From Candidatus Heimdallarchaeota archaeon (lineage in GTDB: Archaea; Asgardarchaeota; Heimdallarchaeia; Heimdallarchaeales; Kariarchaeaceae): a stretch of DNA of 14,536 bases. A model generated the notes under the pieces. That model was not told where the DNA came from, did no database searches, and was given only the letters and a program-made list of their open reading frames with translations. Made by a program: the position numbers and the translations under genes. The stretch lies in contig JAAFKL010000249.1 in NCBI GenBank assembly GCA_021399405.1, positions 1 through 14,536 of the forward strand, given 5' to 3'. Of the stretch, positions 6,139 to 12,283 are shown one piece after another (the first letter of the stretch is position 1; every line of letters begins with the position of its first letter).

Positions 6139-6903
6139 TTGTCGTATACTCCTTCTGTAGATCCGCAAGGAAGAACTAGGAAACTTGGTCCAGTAAATTT
6201 TTTCAATTATTTTTACACACCAAGGATAGTGACACAAAAAATTATCGCTAAAATTGCTAGAGTCGTTTTTAGAATTGGATGGAATGTTGAAGTTAGAGGC
6301 TTGGAAAATATACCCGATAACACTCCCTCGATTGTAATGCCAAATCACGTAAGTCATCTTGATGGTCCTATGGTTGGTGCCTTTGCTTGTAAAAAGCTAA
6401 GAAAACATGCCATACATGGTATCGGGGACGAAAAGTTATGGTATAATCGTCCTTTCAGAAAATTTGCGGATTTAATCAATGGTTTTCCAGTAAGAAAAAA
6501 TACCAAAAGTACTGATATTGTGGAGTATGCCATCAAAAGAGTTGAAAATGGTTCTAGTATGTTTTGGTTCCCAGAAGGTCAACGACACAAGGATCCTTCA
6601 GATAACCGTAGTTATCCTGGTAAAATTGGATCAGGCATGCTTGCCCATGGTGTAGATGCTCCTATTATTCCTGCATTTATTGGAGGAACTGAATTTGCTA
6701 TGCCCCTAGGTAGACCATTGACTCTGGGTCGTGGTCCTCGTTCAATAAATATTCTTGTAAATTATGGAAAACCAGTACCTCTAGATGATTTACGTGAGTT
6801 ACCACCTTCAAAAGATACTTCAATCAAGGTCGTAAATCGAATTATGGAGCATATTGAAAATCTCCGTCCAAATGGTGAATATCGAAACCAAAGATCACAG
6901 TGA
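6139..6903 (+). CDS. PlsC-family lysophospholipid acyltransferase
   Basis: 1-acyl-sn-glycerol-3-phosphate acyltransferase superfamily, which transfers an acyl group to a glycerol-phosphate-type acceptor at the membrane. All family blocks are in order (numbered from TTG 6139): motif I NHVSHLD with His70 and Asp75 (the H-x4-D catalytic pair), a motif II-like GFPVRKN at 115-121, motif III FPEGQRHKD from 144, and a motif IV-like IPAFIGGTEFAMP. A 254-residue length is normal for PlsC. TTG 6139 is the first canonical start. The frame is nevertheless open back to 6004 with protein-like codons (for example SNVPFHLIDKEESAPSRKSS), so the true N-terminus may be up to 45 residues longer. ATG 6023 is one frame off and ends after five codons. 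Bacterial-type acyl-ester chemistry is unexpected in an archaeon. Confidence 0.9.
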   Translation: MSYTPSVDPQGRTRKLGPVNFFNYFYTPRIVTQKIIAKIARVVFRIGWNVEVRGLENIPDNTPSIVMPNHVSHLDGPMVGAFACKKLRKHAIHGIGDEKLWYNRPFRKFADLINGFPVRKNTKSTDIVEYAIKRVENGSSMFWFPEGQRHKDPSDNRSYPGKIGSGMLAHGVDAPIIPAFIGGTEFAMPLGRPLTLGRGPRSINILVNYGKPVPLDDLRELPPSKDTSIKVVNRIMEHIENLRPNGEYRNQRSQ

Positions 6904-6912
6904 AAAATAAGA

Positions 6913-7164
6913 TTATTTGAGTTTAAGTTCACTTTTGATTGCAGATTTAATTATGTCTCTTTGAATATTTTTTGGTTCTACTCCAAGATCTTTAATGACC
7001 TTGTAACCTGCTGTCATCATTTTATCTTTTGCAATATTGGTGGCACCTGTTTCTTCTAGTATATCTTTAATGATATCTCCTAAGATTGCACTAAAGGCTT
7101 TTTTCATAGCGCCAGATCCTACATCCGTAATTTCCTTCGTTGTTTTTTTAACAAATCTACTCAA
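6913..7164 (-). CDS. Small conserved-looking protein of unknown function
   Basis: An 83-residue soluble helical protein, lysine-rich at both ends and not recognised. An amphipathic centre (AILGDIIKDILEETGA) is followed by 'KMMTAGYKVIKDLGVEPK'. It has no cysteines and no membrane segment. The start is TTG at 7164, supported by AAGGAG (reverse complement of 7174-7179) nine bases upstream, one of the few clear SD sites here. Its stop lies 9 bases beyond the PlsC stop (6903), so the two genes are tightly convergent. Confidence 0.7.
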   Translation of the reverse strand: MSRFVKKTTKEITDVGSGAMKKAFSAILGDIIKDILEETGATNIAKDKMMTAGYKVIKDLGVEPKNIQRDIIKSAIKSELKLK

Positions 7165-7173
7165 TTTTATTGT

Positions 7174-7179
7174 CTCCTT
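7174..7179 (-). promoter_or_regulatory. Shine-Dalgarno site deciding the TTG start at 7164
   Basis: The minus strand reads AAGGAG, nine bases before TTG. It matters because most genes in this window appear leaderless and have no SD. Confidence 0.6.
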
Positions 7180-7229
7180 CGAATATAGCTAAACCTAACA
7201 TATGAAATTTTCTAGCAACGATTGGATAA

Positions 7230-7574
7230 TTACAATTCTTCAATTGAACGACCACCGAACCATAACTTTGAAATTTTATTGTCATTAATTTCATAGATTG
7301 CGATACTTAAAATTGCCTTATCTGCTTCATGTCCTGTTATTTTTTCATGATCAACAATAAGCTTGCCCTGAGTTATTCGAGAGATAAGCTCTGTTCTAGA
7401 GTTAGGCATGGCTTCAAATGCTGAAGTCATTGCAGTTCTTAATTGCCCTTTTCCATCAGTTATCATTTTCCCCTGTTCTAGCATGTAAACTTGTACATCA
7501 TCTGAATAACAATTTAGGAAATTTTCAATGTCTTGGCTGTTGTAAGCTTCTATTTGGTCATCAACAATTGTCAT
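7230..7574 (-). CDS. NTF2-like / SnoaL-like protein
   Basis: A 114-residue single-domain protein of the NTF2-like superfamily (SnoaL, ketosteroid isomerase-like). The N-terminal helix 'DQIEAYNSQDIENFLNCYSDD' is the classic family signature, followed by 'VQVYMLEQGKMITDGKGQL'. The strand region contains 'AMPNSRTELISRITQGKLIVDHEKITG', and the end is 'IYEINDNKISKLWF'. Length and order are complete. Family members bind small hydrophobic ligands or act as isomerases or hydrolases; the substrate cannot be told from sequence. The ATG is preceded by an AT-rich TATA-like stretch about 26 bases upstream, with no SD. Confidence 0.88.
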   Translation of the reverse strand: MTIVDDQIEAYNSQDIENFLNCYSDDVQVYMLEQGKMITDGKGQLRTAMTSAFEAMPNSRTELISRITQGKLIVDHEKITGHEADKAILSIAIYEINDNKISKLWFGGRSIEEL

Positions 7575-7671
7575 AGTTCTAAATGTTGATAATATTATTT
7601 TTTTAAGAAGTTTATTAAATTATTAGAGAAATCTACAAAATGTTCTACGATACCCTTCTTCAGAATTTGTG

Positions 7672-7938
7672 CTATGCACCATCATTTCTTGATATGATAC
7701 TTCTCATTCCTTCTGTCTTCACTTCTAAATCTTCAATATGATCAAAAGCTTGATGTCCTAATATATATCCAGGTGTCGCAAAAAGAATTATTATTCCTAT
7801 AAAGATTAACAAAATTGTACTCAATATTTCAACCATAACGCTATTTGAAACTAAGCTATTCATGTTAGAATTAAGATACCAAATACTAATGATGTCAACA
7901 AGAATAAATGTGATCCATTTGAAATTTCGATCTCTCAT
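7672..7938 (-). CDS. Small two-helix membrane protein, unknown function
   Basis: An 88-residue protein. Two membrane segments are visible at about 8-23 (WITFILVDIISIWYL) and 34-60 (a long Ile/Leu run ending in ATPGYILG). An acidic/basic C-terminal tail of about 28 residues follows. The short basic N-terminus (MRDRNFK) and the positive-inside rule suggest both ends in the cytoplasm. It is not recognised. A textbook TATA box (TTTAAATA, reverse complement of 7962-7969) places the transcription start at the ATG, which supports a real, leaderless gene. Confidence 0.7.
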   Translation of the reverse strand: MRDRNFKWITFILVDIISIWYLNSNMNSLVSNSVMVEILSTILLIFIGIIILFATPGYILGHQAFDHIEDLEVKTEGMRSIISRNDGA

Positions 7939-7961
7939 TATGTAATAATATGGCGATTACA

Positions 7962-7969
7962 TATTTAAA
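7962..7969 (-). promoter_or_regulatory. TATA box for the two-helix membrane protein gene
   Basis: TTTAAATA on the minus strand is centred about 27 bases before the ATG at 7938. This implies a leaderless mRNA. Confidence 0.6.
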
Positions 7970-7993
7970 TCTTATTTGTCAAATATTGAATTC

Positions 7994-8224
7994 TCAAGTA
8001 AGTATCTGAGAAAGATGAATTTCGGGTTTTGGATTTTCGCAACAATTATCATATTTAAACTGGGATTCACGGCCGCAACAAGGTGCATGCTGTCCTTTCC
8101 AGCATGTAAATAATAAATTGTCATCAAGTTCCATTGCTTTCCCACAATGAGTTGGAGGGGGTGTTGTTACTTGACAGCTGTTGCAAACATATACTGCAGT
8201 GAAATCTCGCTTAAGATTATCCAT
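7994..8224 (-). CDS. Cys-rich zinc-ribbon-like protein
   Basis: 76 residues with eight cysteines. The first cluster, YVCNSCQVTTPPPTHCGKAM (Cys14, Cys17, Cys27), resembles the C-x2-C ... CGKxM ribbon of desulfoferrodoxin and related rubredoxin-like domains. The second cluster has Cys41, Cys49-Cys50 and Cys61-Cys62 with two histidines (H26, H46) nearby: 'CWKGQHAPCCGRES' and 'YDNCCENP'. The CC doublets are unusual and could bind two metal ions. It is a candidate metalloprotein; Zn or Fe cannot be told apart. TATTTAATT, about 25 bases upstream, gives a leaderless start. A set of inverted repeats (8262-8295) lies just upstream of that promoter. It lies downstream of the rhodanese gene on the same strand but has its own promoter. 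Confidence 0.75.
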   Translation of the reverse strand: MDNLKRDFTAVYVCNSCQVTTPPPTHCGKAMELDDNLLFTCWKGQHAPCCGRESQFKYDNCCENPKPEIHLSQILT

Positions 8225-8244
8225 GTTGGCTCTTTGATATACTG

Positions 8245-8254
8245 CTATTTAATT
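8245..8254 (-). promoter_or_regulatory. TATA box for the Cys-rich protein gene
   Basis: The minus strand reads AATTAAATAG, centred about 25 bases before the ATG at 8224. Confidence 0.5.
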
Positions 8255-8261
8255 CTTTATT

Positions 8262-8295
8262 ATATGTCATAAATTGACATATCAATAAATGATAT
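8262..8295. promoter_or_regulatory. Overlapping inverted repeats, candidate regulator-binding site
   Basis: ATATGTCA (8262-8269) and TGACATAT (8275-8282) form an 8-base inverted repeat with a 5-base spacer. The second arm overlaps a further repeat, ATATCA (8279-8284) and TGATAT (8290-8295), also with a 5-base spacer. The cluster lies just upstream of the TATA box of the Cys-rich protein gene, a usual place for an archaeal activator site. It could instead form hairpins in the 3' end of the rhodanese mRNA. Confidence 0.5.
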
Positions 8296-8329
8296 ATATT
8301 GTGTAGTATTCAGTTTATGTAGTAATTCT

Positions 8330-8656
8330 TCAGTTGTCTACCATTTCACCTTTTAATGTAAAACCTGATTCTTCCCAATCTGCAATTCCACCATTATATC
8401 TTCTCACATTTTTATAACCATTTTTTACTAATATTCTATAAGCAATTTGACTTGCTACACAATACTCACTAGAACAATAAACTACAATTTCATCATCAGG
8501 ATTCAAAATTTTTATTGCATCCTGTGGATTAGTTACATTAATTGAACCGGGAATTCTTTTTGCCATGAAATGCCAATCACCTAGTACCATAACGAGTTTA
8601 AAATCGTCACCTCGATCTAATTTGGCTTTTAGCTCATTACGATCAATACTTTCCAT
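8330..8656 (-). CDS. Single-domain rhodanese-like sulfurtransferase
   Basis: 108 residues, one complete rhodanese domain. The substrate-side motif 'RIPGSINV' is at 34-41. The active-site loop VYCSSEYCVAS has the catalytic Cys61 after the central strand, and the closing 'YNGGIADWEESGF' matches the family's GG...W motif. The loop carries a second cysteine (Cys66) where many family members have Arg, giving C-x4-C, which could form a disulfide or polysulfide. Expected role: transfer of sulfane sulfur through a Cys persulfide in the cytoplasm. A perfect TATA box (TTTATAAT) with 25-base spacing supports the ATG. It is divergent from the structured RNA at about 8780. Confidence 0.9.
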   Translation of the reverse strand: MESIDRNELKAKLDRGDDFKLVMVLGDWHFMAKRIPGSINVTNPQDAIKILNPDDEIVVYCSSEYCVASQIAYRILVKNGYKNVRRYNGGIADWEESGFTLKGEMVDN

Positions 8657-8677
8657 GAATCGTGTTAGATTGTGTAA

Positions 8678-8685
8678 TTATAAAT
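8678..8685 (-). promoter_or_regulatory. TATA box for the rhodanese gene
   Basis: TTTATAAT on the minus strand is centred 25 bases before the ATG at 8656, consistent with a leaderless mRNA. Confidence 0.6.
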
Positions 8686-8748
8686 GGTTCTCAAATCCCA
8701 TACATATTATAACGGTTTAATTAATTGACAAAGAATCAGACTCAGTCC

Positions 8749-8756
8749 TTTAAATA
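8749..8756 (+). promoter_or_regulatory. Strong TATA box for the structured RNA
   Basis: TTTAAATA preceded by CC (BRE-like). With 26-27 base spacing, transcription starts near 8779, just before the first paired element of the RNA. No protein-coding gene with a good start lies at that position. Confidence 0.6.
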
Positions 8757-8779
8757 TTCAAGTAACTATCGATCAGTAG

Positions 8780-9075
8780 AGAACTAGGTTTTGCGAAACC
8801 GAAAACTATGAAGGTATTTAATAAAAATAGTATCCGAGGAAGTTCTTTTCTGTCTAACAATCTGTTGGACAGTAACGCCGTTTCCAGTGATCAAGCGATG
8901 AATAAAAATCACGGTAACACATCTTTATTGATCTCATTTTTCGAGCCATCGAAAGGGGTAGAAGATGCCAGAAGCACGGATTTATTAAATAAAAATAAAT
9001 CGAGAATACGATTACCTTCGCAAGAAGTGGTGGCGACACCTGATAGTGTTTGCGGAACGTGAGAAACCATTATTT
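8780..9075 (+). ncRNA. rnpB: Structured RNA, candidate archaeal RNase P RNA
   Basis: A stretch of about 295 bases, less AT-rich than its surroundings, with no convincing protein. GAGGAAGTTC (8836-8845) matches conserved region I of archaeal RNase P RNAs. CCG-AAA-ACTAT (8799-8809) pairs with ATAGT-g-TTT-g-CGG (9043-9055) in the P2 position, right before ACGTGAGAAAC (9057-9067), which resembles conserved region V. ACAGTAACGCC (8869-8879) and AGAAGATGCCAGAAGC (8960-8975) resemble regions II and III. Local hairpins: a 10-bp stem 8850-8872; an 8-bp stem 8979-9001; GNRA tetraloops in CTTC-GCAA-GAAG (9016-9027) and GGTG-GCGA-CACC (9029-9040). A strong TATA box sits 26 bases before the 5' end. The P4 pairing is not clear by eye and both ends are approximate. 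The signal-recognition-particle RNA motif (GGAAG loop) is absent. Confidence 0.6.
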
Positions 9076-9237
9076 AAATAAGAAATAATAGTTAAATCAT
9101 GATCGTATCATTAAGATCTGTAAGTTTCTTTTCTTTGATTTTAGTAATTTAATCATTTTTCCTATCATCTTATTTTGTAAATCAAAATTCTCCTTTCCAA
9201 ATTCAATTTAAGGTCATAATAATATAGTGTTTACGGG

Positions 9238-10038
9238 ATGTTATCTGTAAATGCTAATATTTTCAAAACCTCACATCCCTTTTCAGCCATTCTGGGGACA
9301 CTCACCGGTGGAATAATTGCGTGGAAATTTGACTTACCCGAAATAACCATATTAAAATTAGGTCTAATATTTCTTTTGGCTCAATTTTTAACTGGTATAC
9401 TTAATGATTATTTGGACTATGAATCTGATTTGGAATATCAACCTTTGAAAATCACTTCTAGGGGCGGTATTACAAAGGAAGAGATAGAACCATTCATAAT
9501 ATTGATTGCGATTGTATTATTATTCTTCACTTTTATTTTTTTACCTTGGGATGTCGGGTTGCTAATTATAGTAGGAACTTTTTCTGCTCAGATGTATAAT
9601 ATAAGACTTAAAGACACTCCAGTAAGTGGAATAATCTTCATTATCTCATTTGGCTTTATGGGAATTAGTTCTTACATCATTAAATATGGATATAATTTTA
9701 GTAAAATACCAAATTATTTCATTGTATCCGGGTTAATGTTGGCTATTGTTGCCCACATTGTAAATGATTTAGTAGACTACGAAATAGATATTGATAGAAA
9801 ATCAAATTCAATGACTATTTTCTTTGGCAGACAAGTATCAATATTCATACTTTTCGGATCTCTTCTTCTATTTCTTATTTTACAGGAATTTGATTTACTC
9901 ATGTTATGGATTGTCATTTTCATTGATATTCTTGTTTACCTAGGAATCAGACAACCAAACTATAAATTGAGAGAATTTGTGTATTACATCGTTGGTATGG
10001 TTTCCCTAATCCTATTGTACATGATTCCTGTAAAATAA
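9238..10038 (+). CDS. UbiA-family prenyltransferase
   Basis: Integral membrane prenyltransferase of 266 residues with about eight hydrophobic helices. Both Asp-rich motifs that bind Mg-diphosphate are intact: N56-D57-x2-D60-x3-D64 (NDYLDYESD) and N176-D177-x2-D180-x3-D184 (NDLVDYEID). The conserved 'YNIRLK' is at 120-125. It transfers a prenyl chain from a prenyl diphosphate to a lipid or aromatic acceptor. In archaea the family includes DGGGP synthase of ether-lipid synthesis, as well as quinone and other prenyltransferases. The segment after the first motif (LEYQPLKITSRGG) is not the 'NRPxRP' type usual in DGGGP synthase, so I do not assign that role. The start 'ANIFKTSHPFSAILGTLTGG' is typical. 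An AT-rich box (ATTCAATTTA, 9201-9210) lies about 30 bases before the ATG. Confidence 0.88.
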   Translation: MLSVNANIFKTSHPFSAILGTLTGGIIAWKFDLPEITILKLGLIFLLAQFLTGILNDYLDYESDLEYQPLKITSRGGITKEEIEPFIILIAIVLLFFTFIFLPWDVGLLIIVGTFSAQMYNIRLKDTPVSGIIFIISFGFMGISSYIIKYGYNFSKIPNYFIVSGLMLAIVAHIVNDLVDYEIDIDRKSNSMTIFFGRQVSIFILFGSLLLFLILQEFDLLMLWIVIFIDILVYLGIRQPNYKLREFVYYIVGMVSLILLYMIPVK

Positions 10039-10132
10039 ATATTCCAAACATCATAGGTATAGTATGGGGATTCTTTAGTTTGGAAATTTATCGGGTAGAA
10101 ACAAATAAATTCCCTAAAATAATTATTAAGTT

Positions 10133-10411
10133 GTGTGTAGAAATCTCAAACCTCTGTTTAATTTCGAACCTCCCGCAACTGAAGATGAAATTCACATCGC
10201 GTCTCTGCAATTTGTCAGGAAAATCAGCGGTTTCTCCAAACCTTCGAAAGCAAATGAGGTCATTTTCAATGAAATAGTAGGAAACATTTCACTTACTGTC
10301 GTCAAACTTTTGGCTAATTTAGTAACGAAAGCCAAACCAAAAAACCGAGATACTGAAACTGAGAAGGCTAAAATCCGCTTTGAAAAAAGATTGGAATCAT
10401 TAAATTCCTAA
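10133..10411 (+). CDS. DUF2277 family protein
   Basis: 92 residues matching DUF2277 end to end. It has the invariant start M-C-R-N and then 'LFNFEPPATEDEIHIASLQF' with 'VRKISGFSKPSKANEVIFN'. The usual tail 'LLANLVTKAKPKNRD' is followed by a basic helix. The start is GTG at 10133; the canonical MCRN supports it even though no ATG is present. AAATAAAT at 10103-10110, about 26 bases upstream, is a plausible TATA box, so the mRNA would be leaderless. The family is of unknown function and is best known from bacteria, so acquisition by transfer is possible. It lies 94 bases after the UbiA stop on the same strand. Confidence 0.9.
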   Translation: MCRNLKPLFNFEPPATEDEIHIASLQFVRKISGFSKPSKANEVIFNEIVGNISLTVVKLLANLVTKAKPKNRDTETEKAKIRFEKRLESLNS

Positions 10412-10486
10412 TTTATATTATTAACATACAATTTATTCAAAATCATTCTCATTAGGCATTTTTAAATTATCTGAATTGCAAATCAA

Positions 10487-10492
10487 TTTATA
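10487..10492 (+). promoter_or_regulatory. Candidate TATA box of the TPR gene
   Basis: TTTATA, with transcription expected near 10515-10517. The first ATG downstream (10548) is in a different frame from the TPR protein, so this element does not settle the start codon. Confidence 0.4.
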
Positions 10493-10585
10493 CAATTTTG
10501 GAATTGTTAAGATATCAAGTCTCCAAAATCACCCTCGGACTCAATCAATGTATTTGATCAATTACAATTTATAGATGATCTAATC

Positions 10586-12247
10586 GTGAGTGGAGAATTT
10601 ACAGAAGCATTAGAAGAAATCGATCATAATTCTATTGAAAATAAAAACAAGAACTGTAAATTATTCCTAACCGTATGTAAAAGCCGAATTATGCGATTAG
10701 AAGGGCGATTTAAAGACGCGATTGAAAATTTAGACTCTATTAAAGAAGAAATTGTCGCTACCTCTGATGATTTTCTAATCTCAAGTTTATATTCGGAATT
10801 ATCATGGAGTCTGAGATTTAATGGAGAATTGAAACTGTGTCAATCAATCATCGAATTATCACAAGGACCTCTTAGTCGATTAGAAAATAATGAATCCAGT
10901 TTTGTACGGAAGAAATACCTCGATTACAAAGCAAATTCGTTACATATCAAAGCCGTGATTTTGCTAGAGAAAGAGGATATTAATTCAGCACTTAAAACTG
11001 CATATGAAAGTTTAATCTTTAGAAAAGAAATCGGCGTAAAACATGGGATTGCTGATTCAATGAATAATATAGGTGTCATGCATTGGTACAATGGAGAATT
11101 AGATTTAGCCATGGAAAATTTTGTTGAGACATTAGAGTTACGTAAACTCAGTAATAATCCCATGCTTCAAGCTTTAGTTTTATCAAATATAGTGCAGTTG
11201 AATGTGCAACGTGGAGGAGATTATCTCCCTACAGCACTAAAATATTACAAGGAGTTCGAGATATTTACTCAAGATGATGAATCCGATATTCAACAGGTAA
11301 AGAATTATTTCCAATTTGCAAAAGCTGTTTATCTTAAAAGTAGTACTCGTTTCAAACATCGTGCTGAAGCCGAGAAGATATTTTATGAGCTAATTGAAAA
11401 GGATGAACTTGATTTGCAAAATACATTTTTTGCATACTATTACCTAGCAGAATTACTTTTCTTTGAGTTGAAATCAACTGGAGATGAAGAAATACTTCAA
11501 GAAATAAGAGTGTTAGTAGAAAATTTGACTAAAATTGGGGAAGAGCGGGAAATGAAGGTAGTGCTTTCTCGCAGCTATCTGTTGCAATCTAAAATTATGA
11601 TAATAGATGGTGACATTGAACGAGCGAAGAAATGTCTCAATATGGCTTTGAACATAGCTGTTGGTGCAAATGATAACCGATTGTTACATCAAATAACCTC
11701 AGAATGGGACGAATTATTTGCGGAAGAAAAAGACCTTCTCGCAATTGATCAAAATACTCCGATTGCAAAAAGGATTCAAGCAGCTCATCTTGAAGAAATG
11801 GGATCTCAATTTAGCACCAGAACTACTTCAGTAGAAGGAATTGAGGGTGAAAAACCTATTCTATTTCTTATTATGGTTGACATAGGGACCTTGGTCTATT
11901 CAAAGATTTTTGAAGCAAGAGATGATTTTAACGAAAATTTAGTTAGTAATTTCATCGGGGCAATCAATAATTTTGGAAATGAAATATTTTCAAGCTCTGG
12001 TTTTATTGATCGTATCAATCACAAAGATTACACCATCCTAATGAAACCTGGGGGTATATTCATCTTCAGTTATGTTTTCAAAGGGAGTTCTTTTTCTCCA
12101 AGTAAAAAGTTGAACGAGATTTCAGATAAAATAATGGATTTTGATTTTATCCAATCTCAAGATGTTGAGAGGAGAATTATTACTATGACTAATTCAAACA
12201 AACAATTAATTAATTCACTTGTGGAAGGTGTCATTCTTAGTACTTGA
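10586..12247 (+). CDS. TPR-repeat protein with C-terminal longin/roadblock-like domain
   Basis: 553 residues from GTG 10586. Residues 1 to about 380 are helical hairpins of the TPR type; the clearest unit is 'DSMNNIGVMHWYNGELDLAMENF' around 157-180, with others at 35-50 and 335-358. A linker (about 385-422) leads to a compact alpha/beta domain at 423-520. Two strands (PILFLIMVDIGTLVYSKIF) are followed by a helix (NLVSNFIGAINNFGNEIF), three strands (IDRIN, YTILMK, IFIFSYVFKG) and a helix. That order fits longin/roadblock-like folds that bind small GTPases in Asgard archaea and eukaryotes. The frame continues upstream of GTG to 10511 with TPR-like sequence (VFDQLQFIDDLIVSGEF), so the N-terminus is probably longer. 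GATGATC five bases before GTG is a possible SD. Cytoplasmic scaffold or adaptor is the likely role. Confidence 0.8.
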   Translation: MSGEFTEALEEIDHNSIENKNKNCKLFLTVCKSRIMRLEGRFKDAIENLDSIKEEIVATSDDFLISSLYSELSWSLRFNGELKLCQSIIELSQGPLSRLENNESSFVRKKYLDYKANSLHIKAVILLEKEDINSALKTAYESLIFRKEIGVKHGIADSMNNIGVMHWYNGELDLAMENFVETLELRKLSNNPMLQALVLSNIVQLNVQRGGDYLPTALKYYKEFEIFTQDDESDIQQVKNYFQFAKAVYLKSSTRFKHRAEAEKIFYELIEKDELDLQNTFFAYYYLAELLFFELKSTGDEEILQEIRVLVENLTKIGEEREMKVVLSRSYLLQSKIMIIDGDIERAKKCLNMALNIAVGANDNRLLHQITSEWDELFAEEKDLLAIDQNTPIAKRIQAAHLEEMGSQFSTRTTSVEGIEGEKPILFLIMVDIGTLVYSKIFEARDDFNENLVSNFIGAINNFGNEIFSSSGFIDRINHKDYTILMKPGGIFIFSYVFKGSSFSPSKKLNEISDKIMDFDFIQSQDVERRIITMTNSNKQLINSLVEGVILST

Positions 12248-12283
12248 GCGATAATTCGTATATTCCATAATATTGCTTATTGA

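Noticed and set aside
8808..9062. 84-codon ATG frame on the plus strand as a protein gene
   Set aside because: Low-complexity, Ser/Asn-rich translation with no family resemblance; the DNA instead shows dense base pairing and RNase P-like blocks.
8780..9075. Signal recognition particle RNA
   Set aside because: The conserved helix 8 block with GGAAG/GCAGC is absent, while RNase P-like blocks are present.
10080..10277. 65-codon plus-strand frame before DUF2277
   Set aside because: Overlaps the DUF2277 gene in another frame; DUF2277 has strong family identity.
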